DNA from: Capsaspora owczarzaki ATCC 30864
Taxonomy: Eukaryota; Opisthokonta; Filasterea
NCBI RefSeq assembly: GCF_000151315.2
Contig: NW_011887293.1
Span: 1,155,585-1,219,584 of the forward strand
Direction of reading: 5' to 3'
Length of the DNA stretch: 64,000 nucleotides
Part shown: positions 33,420-45,033 of the stretch, piece after piece
Layout of the letters: each line of letters begins with the position of its first letter
How positions within the stretch are numbered: position 1 is the first letter of the stretch
Translations under genes and position numbers: made by a program
The notes under the pieces: model-generated
The model's input: the letters and a program-made list of their open reading frames with translations, nothing else
What the model was told of the DNA's origin: nothing
Database searches by the model: none

Positions 33420-34418
33420 TCAAGCTTTCTTGTTGCTCGAGTTGAATTGAGCAAGCTTGAGTTCAAGCGCAATACGCGCCGCCCGCTCTTCCTCAAGTGC
33501 CATTCGCACGACCGTCAACTCCCGAAGAAGCGAGTTGATTTGCTCGCTTTGTGAATTGACGGCGATAATCACGTCGGAGAGAGGCGCAGCCGCATCTGCA
33601 AACCCCAAAGATGGCACACAACAGTGAGAGTAACAACGGATGAACTCAACAACAAGAGGATTTCATCGAAAATAAAAAGCCAGACCGACACCGAATCACC
33701 CGCACTCATGACTCACCGAGGACAGTGGCAGACAGCGGCGACGGGGGCTGCCCTAGACTGGAAGCCGATGGCGATTCTTTCATGTTTTGAGTGCTGGCTG
33801 TGCGACTGATTCGCTTGAGAGAGGAGGAGATTTGCGACTTGAGTGACTGCTTGGGCAGAGGAGGCAGAGGCGGCAGAGGCCCCGTTGGCGCAGGGAAGCT
33901 GGTGGCCGAGCTGTTGGAAGACGACGAAGGCGATGAGCGCAGGGCTGGCACCGAGCCCGAGGTGGACTTGCTGGGTAGGTCTGATGATGGATGGTCGTTG
34001 ATAAGTTCCACGCTGCGACTTAGCGGCGACCCGCCTTCTAGTGGCATGCCCACTGTCGCGGACGATGCACTTAGACCGCCGGCAGCAACCGCCTCCAGGG
34101 CGGCAGCAGGCGGAGCGCGCGAGGACGGCAGTGTGCTTGCTCGAGACTTTTTCAGTTGAGGGTCGGACGTGAGCGAGCGTTGGCGCACATCCAACGCGGC
34201 AACCTCGTTGAAGCTCGTAGCCGACGAGGACGATGGAGGCAAAGGCGCAGGCTTTCTCGAGAGTGAGAAGCTGCGAGGCGTGGGCGGAGAGGGCTGGGGC
34301 GAGGAGCTGCCGCCATTCTTGGTCCGCGAAAGAGTGCCGTTCTGAGGAGCAGTCTGGTCGCTGCCAGACCCGTCGGTCGTCGCAGAGCCCCCAGCGCTCG
34401 ACGACGACTCTTCAAAAC

Positions 34419-34449
<31 letters not shown>

Positions 34450-36316
34450 ATCACTGTCCCGTGCGCGATCCCGGTCCTTGCCACTGATCTTTTTCAAGGT
34501 TGAGGTGACCCACTTGAATTTCTTGGGCTTGGAGTTTGCGCTGGCGATTTCCGACTGCAAATCGCCCGGCATTCGGGCCATGGCAGTGTGGCCAGCGAGG
34601 AGGGAATTGATGGCACTAATCCAAGCATCGCACTCGCCACTCGAGCTGCACGACACTTGGCACGAGCGGTTGGGCTTGGTGCCAGACACTTCAAAGCCAT
34701 GCGTTACTTCGTTGACACGCCTGGACGCGTTGAGACAGTCGAGCGGGATGCGCTCTTTGACCAAATAGTCAAACCGGCCTTTTGGATCGGGCGCCAGAAT
34801 CAGCACCGCATTGGTGAACAGGAGCAGCATGCGCTCTTTGAGGGCAACGCTGTCCTTGGACGCCATGGGGAACGTGGCGCTCTGAAGCAAGTCGCCAAGC
34901 GTGGCCTGGTCTTGCGGCTTGAGACCATCAATCTTCTTGTTGAAAATGTTCAGCGAATCCTCGCTGCGCTTTCGCGTCTCGGTCAGAGTGGCAAACAGAT
35001 CGTTCATTCGGGCAACGGCCTCCTCCATGTCGGTGGCGTCGACGTGGTCTCCATTAACATAGCGCTCAGCCTCCTTGAGGAGAGCAAGGTACTTGGTCAT
35101 GCGTTGCATGGGCTTGGCCAGGCTCTGGACCAAGCCGAGCGTGACTGGGTTGGTCGAAATGCCAATCGATTTCAAGAGCTCGTGCAATTGCTGATCGTCC
35201 TGGTGTTGCGTGATGAAGGTGATTGCGCGAGGATGCAGCGTATAGTACACAGTGTAGGCCTCGCGGGCATAGGGCTCGGCGCTCAAGAAGCAGCCTCCTA
35301 ACCGTTGTTCGTGAGGATCGACCTGTGTTGCCGCCTCGAGGGCTTGAAGGAATTGCCGATGGAAGGAGAGCAGCGCCTCCATATTGCAGCAAAGCGACTG
35401 CTTATCGTCGTCATTCAGCCATGCGGCCTCTTGGACGCCTGGCAGATAACGCCCGAGGAAGTTGTCGAGCAGATGGACGTGCTTGCGTTCGCTGTCGACA
35501 ATCTCCTGGGCGACAAGGTTTTGGTAGACTTGCATGCTCTCTCGCTTGTCGCGGCGGATGGTGGTTGTGGGCGAGCTGGTGGAGGGAGCGCGCTGGACGG
35601 AGGCAACCACACTCAATCGCGGGTGTGCTGCAGCCGACGCCACTGGCTGTGATGGCTTTGCTGGGACCAAGTCCTCCGTGACGGGAGAATAAATGTGCTC
35701 CTCGGCGCCAGTTGCAGCCAGCGTTGCTGCGGCCGACATGCCCTCTTGAATTTCACAATAGTTGCTGGGGAACCAGCCCGTGCTGTTCTTGACGGTGCCT
35801 TCCCACCAACCACCATCAATGACCTTGGTCAGCACGATAATATCGCCCTCATCAAACGACAGCTCGTCTGTCTTGGTGGCAACGAACGAGTACAGCGCAA
35901 GTGCCGTGGGTTGCGCGACGCTCGCCGCAGCAGCTCCGTTGGCGTTGCGTTTCTGCGAGGAGGCCGAGCCTGCGCTGTCGCTCCCACCATTGGTGTGGGA
36001 TGGGTCCTCGTCGTCGCTGCTGCCATCGTGTTTGTGGGTGGCAGCCTGCACCTGTCGGAAGAGCGGGCCCATGCCGAGGTCTGCGGCCCTCGTTTCGAGG
36101 AGCTCGAGCGTGCGCATGACCTGTGAGAATCCGGTTCCTTCGTACAAGATCTGTGATGTGATTGCAAAGTGCAAAGGAGTGTTTTTTGTTTTTGTTTGGG
36201 AGATGAATGTTTGTTGGTGAGTTGGAATATATGTCGCTGTTTCTCTTTGCTGCTCAGTTTGTTTGACGATGAGGGTTTGGCAACGATCGTCTCAGGTTGG
36301 TTGTTTGGGGCGTTGT

Positions 36317-36359
<43 letters not shown>

Positions 36360-36665
36360 TGATCGAGTCGATGTGAGTCGATGTGAGTTGAATGAGTAGC
36401 CAGCAGTGAGTAGTGAATGTGTGTGTGTGTGGGGTCAACCGAAAGCACGGGGCGTTTGCATTCCCAAAAGGCTAAACAACAAAAACGGATCACAATTCTT
36501 CGAGGTATTTTTTTGTTTTCTGAAGTTGTTGTCGTTGCACGAACAGCGGCAGTCCATCAACAAAAGGAGGAACAGCTTCGTGATTGTGAAGCAGGATGAG
36601 TCAACCCGACTGATGCTCCGATTTGATGAATGATGGGGCGCCGTGGGACCCAAGGCCCGAAATAC

Positions 36666-36696
<31 letters not shown>

Positions 36697-36707
36697 AAGT
36701 AGAAAAA

Positions 36708-36742
<35 letters not shown>

Positions 36743-37800
36743 GAAAGCCACAAATGAAAAAAAGGGACGACCGCAGCAATGGTGTTTGACGGCTGCAGTC
36801 AGCACACCATACCTCAGCATGTTCCACTCAGACAAAGCGAAGGACAGAAGAGAAAGAGTGCGTGAGAGTGAGAGAGCGAGGAAGGATCGACGATCATTGC
36901 AGTGGAGAAAAACAGCATTTGCTGGTGAGAGGATCACAGCGTGCGAAAACGGGGCCCATCGTCGAGACAACCCAGCTGCGTGAGGTGAACTGCGCAACAC
37001 AGTGACCAGCAGGCAGACAGACAGCGCGGGAGAGGGAGAGGGAGAGGGAGGGACTCGCACGATGTTGAGCCACTCGCTGCCCTTGAACAAAAAAAAAAAA
37101 AAAAAAAAAAAAGCTGCCGTTTGTTTTCTCGCAGTCGCCCAATGTGCTCCAGCCTCCCGTCCGGGCAGAAGAGGACGGCAGATGAGAGGGATGAATGAAA
37201 GGAGGGAGGAGTTCAAACACACACCCAGCCAGACCGAGGGGACTGCGGGTCCGAAAGTTCTGAACGAAAATACAAACAAAAATCCAAATAGCAGGTTTTC
37301 CCCTTTCCTTTCCTTCCGACCATCCATTGATTCCTGTTTCTCCTCTGTCCCTCGTCAGACGCACACAAGACGCACACACAGTCACACACACTCTCTCGTT
37401 CTACTGGGTTTCGGATGCGGCTGGGATTCAGGGAGATCACGCAGCAAACAAAAGCAAACCTGACCTTGGGTTCGAAGAGCTCGTTTGGCTGGAGGTTGAA
37501 CTGAGTGCGGCAGGCGCCGACAAAGCGCTTGATGTTCTCGAGGGCCTTGTATGAGCGCGTAATGTCCATGTTGATGGCTGCGACGGAGCCTGGCTGGAGG
37601 CGGTTGACCAGCTGGCAGAGGATGATGCCGTCCTTCAGGTAGGGCAGCAGGTGAATGTCGTCCACCAGCTCATCCGGCGACGATGATGGTGCCGTGGATG
37701 GCGTTGTGGGGCTCGGTGGATGCCCGTTGCTCAGCTGCTTGCCGCTCAGCAGGTCGAGCGCACGCAGCCACGTCAGAATACGTGTGCTACGCCCTGCCAT
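33420..37800 (-). CDS. ARHGEF6/7: PIX-family Rho guanine nucleotide exchange factor
   Basis: Animal PIX proteins activate Rac/Cdc42 and bind PAK and GIT at adhesions. Exons in transcript order: 37800-37465, 36150-33717, 33595-33420, giving 981 residues in phase. Domain order is that of PIX. A calponin-homology domain lies at 1-150 (ILTWLRALDLL ... LLPYLKDGIILCQLVNRLQP ... PNELFEPK/ILYEGTGFSQV across intron 1). The SH3 follows at about 190-250 (ALALYSFVATKTDELSFDEG, GGWWEGTVKNSTGWFPSNYC). The DH domain starts at VYQNLVAQEIVDSERKHVHL and the PH domain spans about 530-660. A long Ser/Pro-rich region contains a polyglutamine run and PPLPPLPK. The last 55 residues are a coiled coil (LREL ... LEEERAARIALELKL), like the PIX trimerisation helix. 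I did not find a clear GIT-binding segment. Intron 1 is 1.3 kb with long homopolymers. Confidence 0.92.
36666..36740. repeat. Poly(A)/poly(T) inverted repeat in PIX intron 1
   Basis: About 29 A residues (36666-36694), a 16-base spacer, then about 30 T residues (36711-36740). The two arms are complementary and could form a long hairpin in DNA or RNA. A separate 38-T run lies at 36319-36356 in the same intron. Confidence 0.9.
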
Positions 37801-37824
37801 TCACAAACTCGAAACCAAAAGGCC

Positions 37825-37855
<31 letters not shown>

Positions 37856-38184
37856 GGAGAGAAAGAAAATAGAGAAAAATAAAATAAAATAAACAAAAGA
37901 CTGAAAGACTGAGAAGGCCGTAGAGTTAGTGTCGAGAACAAGAAGAAGCAGGGAGGGAGAAAAGAGAGAGAGAGAAATAAAGTACCGCACAGAAGAGGGA
38001 TCCCAGCAAGCGCCGGAAAATTCTGGATGCTGGCGATCTGAGCTTGTTCCCTATGCTTCTGGAACTGGAGGTCTGTCAGTGGAAACCCTAAACTCATGCT
38101 TGGAATATGCGCCATGTTGAGTACAATCGAGTCTGAGCTGTTACCGTCATCACCAGTCAATCTTTGTCGTCCGTCACCTCTCGA
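37801..38184. promoter_or_regulatory. Divergent region between PIX and the small membrane protein gene
   Basis: 384 bases between the PIX start (-) and a plus-strand start, with an A-run at about 37828-37852 and purine-rich sequence. It should contain both promoters. Confidence 0.4.
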
Positions 38185-38523
38185 ATGCTGTGGGTGCTCG
38201 ACGACGAACTGTGGAAGGCCGTCGGGCTCTTCTTCTGGGTGAATGGCGGATTTGTCGTCGTCTTCTTCATCGTGGTCGTCTTTATCAACATCTTGACGCG
38301 GCGACTGCAGCGCGCCAAGGAGCTCAACGCTGCTGCCGCCACGCGCGCGTCCTCGTCCGGCGCATCTGGATCTTCTTCCCCCTCTGCTGCTGCTGCGGCG
38401 GCGGCTTCGGTGCCACATGCTGCAGCAGTACCAGCAACAGAGCAGCAAAGTGCAGTCGTGGACAACGACGACAGCGCGGCTTCACCAGCCACCAAGCCAA
38501 AGCGACGCAGCAAGCTCGACTAG
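38185..38523 (+). CDS. Small single-pass membrane protein, unassigned
   Basis: A 112-residue frame. The N-terminus MLWVLDDELWKAVGLFFWVN leads into a strongly hydrophobic helix (GGFVVVFFIVVVFINIL), then a basic stop-transfer stretch (TRRLQRAKEL) and an Ala/Ser-rich tail ending KPKRRSKLD. This fits a type III or signal-anchor membrane protein with a cytosolic C-terminus. Support for a real gene is the GC-rich coding-like composition, the membrane-helix/basic-flank pattern and an AATAAA 64 bases after the stop. I do not recognise the family. An upstream exon is possible, since the frame is open for several codons before the ATG. Confidence 0.6.
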   Translation: MLWVLDDELWKAVGLFFWVNGGFVVVFFIVVVFINILTRRLQRAKELNAAAATRASSSGASGSSSPSAAAAAAASVPHAAAVPATEQQSAVVDNDDSAASPATKPKRRSKLD

Positions 38524-39314
38524 AACGTGTGCGCCAGTGTGTTTGTCCTAACCAAGCTCTCTCACCTCCCCTCCCAATTGTACATTAATAAAAACCTCTA
38601 GTTTTTTTGCCATGTTATCAATCCGTGTTGTTTTGCAGTTGAATGCACAGTGCGATGGCGACCGGCGTTTTCAGCTTGCGTTGAACTCGCACTCGATATC
38701 CAGTGCATAGTTTCAGCCGACCGGGATCGATTATTGGCTTCACCATCTATTCGTTCCCTGGATCATCATCATCATGATCATTATCAGCCACGCACACACG
38801 CAACGCAATTGCTGTTGGGCCATTTTCAGATTTTCGTTCTGTCGGATTGCCCACAATGAATCAATCCCCTGCATCACCACATTACCATCATCAGCATCAT
38901 CCTCGACACACCACACACACGCAATGGCTGTTGGGGCCCAATCTCAAACACAATCAATATCGCTGTTGGGGCCCAATCTGAGCATACTTTGCATTGAAAA
39001 CCCGACAACCGGAACCGGCTCAAATCACCCAATCTTGCACGTTTCCGGCTTTTCTCCCTTGTCTCCCTTGTCTCTCGCTCTCTCTCTCTTTCTCCCTGTC
39101 TGATCTGCATCATCATGCACCCACACCACCAACCACCAACCACCAACCACCTTCCTTCCGTCTCAACCTGGAGACGACTCACAAAAACAGCAAAGCCAAA
39201 TGGCCGACGGGATTTTACCAGCCGTCGCTCTCACTCTTTTTTTTTTTTTTAATTTTCTGCTTTCCACTCCAACCAGCTTCTCACGTGCAAAAGCAAACAA
39301 CAAGCAAGACGGAA
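38524..39314. other. Intergenic, small membrane protein-acyl-CoA oxidase
   Basis: 791 bases. It holds an 18-bp direct repeat, GCTGTTGGGGCCCAATCT, at about 38928-38945 and 38962-38979, with a diverged third copy near 38810. It also holds CA-rich and TCTC stretches and a T-run just before the oxidase start. The repeats may be promoter elements. Confidence 0.5.
38587..38592 (+). terminator. Putative poly(A) signal of the small membrane protein gene
   Basis: AATAAA, 64 bases after the stop codon at 38521-38523. Confidence 0.6.
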
Positions 39315-41845
39315 ATGACGCTGACTACTACGACTACAACGGCGACGGCGACGACAGAGGCGGCCGAGCTGCGACGTGTGGCTGCGGTGGCCTCGGCACT
39401 GAGGGGCGCAGGCGCAACTGTGATGACTTGTGACACAACCCGCGACGGGCATCACGCCACGCTCACGACTGCCAACGCGGCGTCCGGAAGCACCGGCAGC
39501 AACAAGACGAGCAATGGCAAGAAGAAGGCGACGACTGCTGCGGACGCGGCGGCGACCATTGCCGGACTGCCCGCTTGGGTGGGCGAGCTCCGTCGCGAGC
39601 TGGACGGCGAGTTTTACGAGCTCAAGGACGAGCTGCGCCACTTTCTGGACTCGACCCCGCTGTTCGACCTGCGCTTTGGCCTGTCGACGGCAGAGCAGCG
39701 CAAAATCACACAGGAGCGCGCGCTCACCATCATCCAGAGCAAGGTCGTCCAGTCGCTCTTCGCAGAGCACATTGCGCGCAAACCCGGCTCGCTCCAAAAG
39801 GGGTGGGCGTCCGGCGAAATCATGGGCATGACCGATCTCTCGGTCAACGTCAAGCTCGGCGTCATGACGTGGCTCTTTGGCGGCGCCGTCATGAGTCTGG
39901 GCTCGGACGAGCTCGTCGCCAAGTGGTTTGCACCGCTCGCGCGAGGCGAGTTCACCGGCATGTTTGCCATGACCGAAATTGGCCACGGCTCGAACGTCCG
40001 CTCGATCGAGACGCTCGCCACGTACGATCCCAAGACCCAAGAGTTTGTCATCACCACGCCCCATCCGTACGCCCGCAAGGCATACATTGGAAACGCGCTG
40101 AATGGCGAGTACGCGGTCGTCTTTGCCAACCTGGTGCCCGCCGACGGCAAATCGCGCGGTCCCCACGCCTTCGTTGTCCCGATGCGGAGCAAGGACAAGG
40201 TCATGTACCCCGGCGTCTCGGTCTGGGACATGGGCGAGAAGGAGGGCCTCAACGGTGTCGACAATGGCGTCATCTCCTTCTCGGGCGCGCGCATCCCGCG
40301 CGACCACCTGCTCAACCGCTTTGCCGACGTTGACGCCAAGGGCAACTACACGACGACCATTGCCAGCGACAGCAAGCGCTTCAACGCCATGCTCGCCGCT
40401 CTGACCGGCACTCGTGTCGCCCTCGCCTCCAGTGCCAACTGCGTGATGAAGGTTGGTCTGGCCATTGCCATCCGCTATGCTGCGCGTCGTCGTCAATTCG
40501 GCCCGTCTCCTCCCAAGCCCAAGCGTGGGAGCAAGCAGGCTGCACCAACCACCGCTCCTGCTTCTGGCGCCAGCTCCAATCCGGCCGCGTTCGCCTTCAG
40601 CGAGCTCGAGGAAGGCAGCGTCATTCCCATCCCTGCTTCCGTTATGACCTCGACCGAGCTGCCCATCCTCGCCTATCAGACCCACCAAACTCGCCTCATG
40701 CCTCTGCTGGCCGCCTCCCTCGCCATCGCCAACCTCGCCCGCCATGCCGCCAAAACCCTCGAAAAGTGTGCCATCGAGATGCAAGAGTCCAATCGCGAGG
40801 TTCAAGCGCTCTGTGCTGGTCTGAAGGCGTACTCGTCCTGGAAGGTGAGCCATCCATTTGTTGTCTTTGTGTTTTCTTTCGTGTTTGTGTTGATTGGACT
40901 TGGTCTCACCTTTTTTTTTTTTTTTTTTTTTTTTGAATGCTCGATTTTTGCAACGTCAATGGCCTGTTCTTTGGTTTGCCCCTTCCCCCCTTCCCCCCTT
41001 CCCCCTTCCCCCCTTCCCCCTTCCCCCTTCATCTGATCAAGTGCATCGAGTCCCTGCAAACAGCCCGCGAGTGCTGCGGCGGCCAAGGCTACCTCGCCGA
41101 AAACCGCTTGGTCGGCATGAGGGCCGATACGGACATTTACGTCACGTTCGAGGGCGACAACATTGTCTTGCTCCAGCAAGTCGCAAAAGAGCTCATTGCG
41201 CAGTACGCTGCCCAATTCGAGACGGGCATGTTCACCGGCATTCTGTCCTTCTTCTCCAACCAAGTGGTGCTCTCCCTGAAGACCAGCCGCTTTGCAGCAC
41301 GTAGCTACCCCGTCTCCGCGCCCGAGTTCCACGTGAAGGCACTCGCGTTCAAGGAGGCCAAGCTGCTGACCCTTCTTGCCAAGCGATTGCTGCAGCGCGT
41401 CAAGCGCGAAAAGAAGGATCCCTTCCTCGCCTGGAACGAGTGCTTGGATCACATTGTCAACCTCTCCACCACCCACATTGAGCGTGTTTGCGTCGAGAAG
41501 TTCTACGCATCCATCGCCACCTCCAAGGCCAGCCCGCGCGTCAAGGAGATTCTCTCGACCGCTGCCCAGCTCCACGCCGCCTCCATTCTCTACCGCGACC
41601 GCGCCTGGTATCTTGAGCATAACTACATGACCACCGCGCACAGCTGCGAACTGCGCGACATTGTTCTCGAGCTCAGCGCCAACTTTTCGCGCGATGCGCT
41701 CGCTGTCGTCGAGGCCTTTGGCATTCCCGATCGCTGCCTGCACGCTCCGATCGCCGGTGTCGTCTCTGGCACCACCGCTGCCCGCAACTCGTGGAGCTAC
41801 TTTTCGAATGCGCTCATGGATCCTTCCTTTGCGCCCCGCGATTAA
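39315..41845 (+). CDS. ACOX: Acyl-CoA oxidase
   Basis: FAD enzyme that oxidises acyl-CoA to trans-2-enoyl-CoA and makes hydrogen peroxide, normally in peroxisomes. Exons 39315-40844 and 41042-41845 give 777 residues in phase. The N-terminal 85 residues are Thr/Ala-rich. Family blocks are MGMTDLSVNVKLGVMTWLFG, GMFAMTEIGHGSNVRSIETL, VSVWDMGEKEGLNGVDNGVI, IAIRYAARRRQFGP, RECCGGQGYLAENRL and FEGDN (546-550). A low-complexity insertion follows RRRQFGP. The C-terminus ends FAPRD, so there is no SKL-type PTS1, and I see no clear PTS2 near the N-terminus. The intron carries a T-run and a CCCCCTT repeat. Assignment to an ACOX subtype is not attempted. Confidence 0.94.
40979..41030. repeat. C-rich minisatellite in the acyl-CoA oxidase intron
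   Basis: About seven copies of a 7-8-base CCCCCTT unit, ending ten bases before the 3' splice site. It forms an extended polypyrimidine tract. Confidence 0.9.
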
Positions 41846-42265
41846 GCACCCGAGGTGAGCATTGTCAAATTGCTCTTCTGAGTGTTTTTTTTTTTTTTGT
41901 TTTTTTTGTTTTTTTGCTTTTTCTTTTGTTTGAATACTTTGGATGGGTGTGTGGTTGTGCATGTTTATTTTGTCGTTTCGACGTCCATGTCCAGTTGTAG
42001 TACATGTATTTGCGCCAGTGTCATTGTCTCTGTTGTAATGTAACGATGCACGAAATCGAGGGGGTCGATAAGATGACTTTGAAATCGAAGAGCGATAAGA
42101 TCACTTCCTTTGAAATTCAAATCCACCTGTTTCCCTCCCTCCCACCTGGCTCCCTTTCTATTTTGTCTATCTTGTACCAACAATACCATAAAACCCCTGA
42201 GCCTTATTTTGCTCACAACTTTGTCGTCCACTCTTCAAAACTCGAAGCCGCACAAAAACAACAAA
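41846..42265. other. Intergenic ACOX-CAB39
   Basis: 420 bases with T-rich 3' UTR sequence of the oxidase gene and the CAB39 5' leader. Nothing else is visible. Confidence 0.4.
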
Positions 42266-42667
42266 ATGGCCTTTCTGTTCAAAGCCAAGGCCAAAAACCC
42301 ACAGGACCTTGTGCGGGCCGCCAAGGACTGTCTTGGCCAGCTCGAGTCCAAGCCCAGCGACAAGGTGACTGTCCCTCCCCGACGCGCAGCCATCTCCGAA
42401 CGCAACTCGCGAGGAGAGCAGCAAGAAGACCAAAGGGCTCAAAAAAAAAAAAAAAAAAAAAAAAAAAAAGCAACTGTTTGTTGTGACTTTGTAGCGTTCG
42501 CCGTCTGTTCTGGACGCTGGGGGGGAAGGGGAGGCGGGGAGAGGGCCGCGTGTGCGGGCGCTGGCGATGTGGCTGCGATTCTGCGGACTGCCGAGCAACA
42601 CGACGGGCATGGCATGAGCTGCAGCCGCGACACCGATCGTGCGACACGCAAACGGGGTAGCGGCGAC

Positions 42668-42705
<38 letters not shown>

Positions 42706-45033
42706 AACACAGAAAAAAAAGAAAAAAAAAAAAAGATCCAAGCCAAAGTCCTATTGAAAAATAACAAGAAAATGGATTTTGTATTTTTTATTTTTTTTGA
42801 CCTTTTTGTTTTGCTGGATTTCCATTAGCGTGTTTTATTTTTTATTTGCTTTTTTTTTTTTGATCCAAGAGGCTGCGCATTGCGCCAGACGTCTTCTTGC
42901 TCGTCCCTGCTCGTCCCTGCCATCGCCCTTCCCTCACATTGCCAAAAGCACTCTTCTCGCCCTCACTGGATTCCATTCCCGAGCTTGCGTTTACATTGCG
43001 AGAAGTGCAACAAGCAAGAGACCAAAGCCAAAACAAAACAAAACAAAAAAAAAAAACCAACTCGTTTATTTGTTGTTGTCTTTTTTTTTTTTTTTTTTAT
43101 AAATGTTATGCTTTTGGTTTGTTTGGTTGTTCGTCTCTTTTTGTGACACACTTCTTTCCATTGGAGTGCACTGTGTTTGATCCATCGGCGCCAGGATGAA
43201 GCATTGCCATTGCGTGCGACGGAACTGGGCAACGACGGGAGTCGCATTGAATGAAAGAGGCGATGTTTTTTTTGATGACTCGGGTGGCTCCTCTCCTCAT
43301 CGTCCTCATCCTCATCCTCATCCAGTCATCATCATCATCCCAGTCATCATCCTATCAGCATCCCGACCCCTTTCAAAACGACAGCTGGATTGGACTGGCG
43401 GTTGGCCAAACAACAGCGCAACTGGCGACATTTCAACGTTTCGATCTTTGTCTCACTTTTGTTTTTTGACTTGACTCCACTTGCACCAAACACAGCTTGC
43501 CGAGGAAATGTCCAAGCATCTCCAAGCAATGAAGACCGTCTTGTACGGCGATGGCGAGACCGATCCGCACCCAGAGCTGGTCGCTCAGCTTGCGCAGGAG
43601 GTGTACAGCTGCGATTTCTTGATCCCGCTCGTCAACAACATGGCTCGACTCGAATTTGAGGTGCGGCGTCGAGCGTTTTGTGCCCCGTGTACCGTGTGTG
43701 TTTGTGTGTATTCCGTTTTGTCCCCACCCCGCCTCCTCACTGTTTGGTGGGTTTGCTTGTCACGATCGTTCGTTCACAGGCCAAGAAGGATGCTGCGCAA
43801 ATTTTCGGCAATCTGCTCCGCCGACAGATCGGCACGCGCTCACCGACGGTCGAATATGTCTGCACCAAGGACCACTTGTTGTTCACTCTGCTCAAAGAGT
43901 ATGTCGCGAGAGGTGTCGGTTGGGGGGGGGGCTTTGACTTTCATTGCATTTTTCTGACTTTTTTTTTTTTTTTTTGAAACAGCTACGAAAATCCAGAGAT
44001 TGCCCTCCCGGCCGGCCAGATGCTCCGAGAAGCCTTGCGATATGAGGCTCTTGCCAAGACTGTCCTTCACAGCGAGCAATTCTACAAGTTCTTTGACTAT
44101 GTTGAGCTCTCAACGTTCGACATTGCGTCCGACGCTTTTGCTACTTTCAAGGTTTGTTTCATCCCTTGTTCGATTGCGCTTGTCTGCTGGGTTCTGAGTC
44201 TCACACGCCCGCGTTCTTCCCTTTTTCACAGGAACTCCTCACTCGTCACAAGATTCTCTGCGCCGAGTTTTTGGAGAAGAATTACGACAGGGTATGCAAC
44301 GCGCAAATTGCTTGTGATCGTTTCCGATACGTCGTTGTTGCTCTTGGACTCATTGCTCGTTTCTCTCTCTCGAATGTGTTCACAGATATTCGAGCAGTAC
44401 ACCAAGCTTCTCTTGTCAGAAAACTACGTGACCCGGCGCCAGTCGCTGAAAGTGAGTTCCAGCTTCGAGTCTTTCCTGCACGAGTGATTGGTTTTTTTTA
44501 AAATCAGTGATTGTTTGCTCACTATTGCGTCAACCTTGCTCCTCTCGAAACTAGTTGCTCGGCGAGCTGCTCCTCGATCGCGCCAACTTCTCGGTCATGA
44601 CTCGTTACATCAGCAACCCCGAGAACCTCAAGATGATGATGAACATGCTCAAGGACAAGAGCAAAAATATTCAATTCGAGTCCTTCCATGTCTTCAAGGT
44701 TTGTTTCGGGCGGCATCGGGTTTGTCCAAAGGCTTGTTTGCTCATCGGTGATGTCTTCTTCCACACGCAGGTTTTCGTTGCAAATCCCAACAAGACCAAG
44801 CCCATTCTGGACATCCTGCTCAAGAACCGGGACAAGCTAGTCGACTTTTTGTCAAAGTTCCACACCGAGCGTCAAGGTGAGAAGAGAAGTCAACTTGAAT
44901 TTTCGTTGTGTATCTGTTCTTTTTTTTTTTGGATTGTCTCACAACTCTTCCTGCTCCTCTCCTTGCAGACGACGAGCAATTCAACGACGAGAAGGTCTAC
45001 CTCATCAAGCAAATCAAGGAGCTCACAGCTTGA
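42266..45033 (+). CDS. CAB39: CAB39 / MO25, LKB1-STRAD scaffold
   Basis: Armadillo-like scaffold that stabilises the active STRAD-LKB1 complex and activates GCK-family kinases. Nine exons: 42266-42364, 43496-43660, 43780-43898, 43983-44151, 44232-44291, 44386-44451, 44555-44698, 44771-44876, 44969-45033, in phase, 330 residues (human 341). Strong matches throughout: [114 protein letters not shown] and [19 protein letters not shown]. Intron 1 is 1.1 kb, much longer than the others. It holds A-runs at 42441-42469 and 42669-42703 and a T-run near 43081-43099. Confidence 0.97.

Noticed and set aside
36666-36740. Homopolymer pair as the remains of a retrotransposed element
   Set aside because: No target-site duplication, internal promoter or body sequence is visible, so I only report it as an inverted repeat.
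37929-38120. 63-codon plus-strand frame between PIX and the small membrane protein
   Set aside because: Low-complexity Arg/Glu start from a GA-rich repeat; no domain and no clear splice partner.
42365-43495. Open frames in the long first intron of CAB39
   Set aside because: They depend on A- and T-runs, and exons on both sides join in phase without them.
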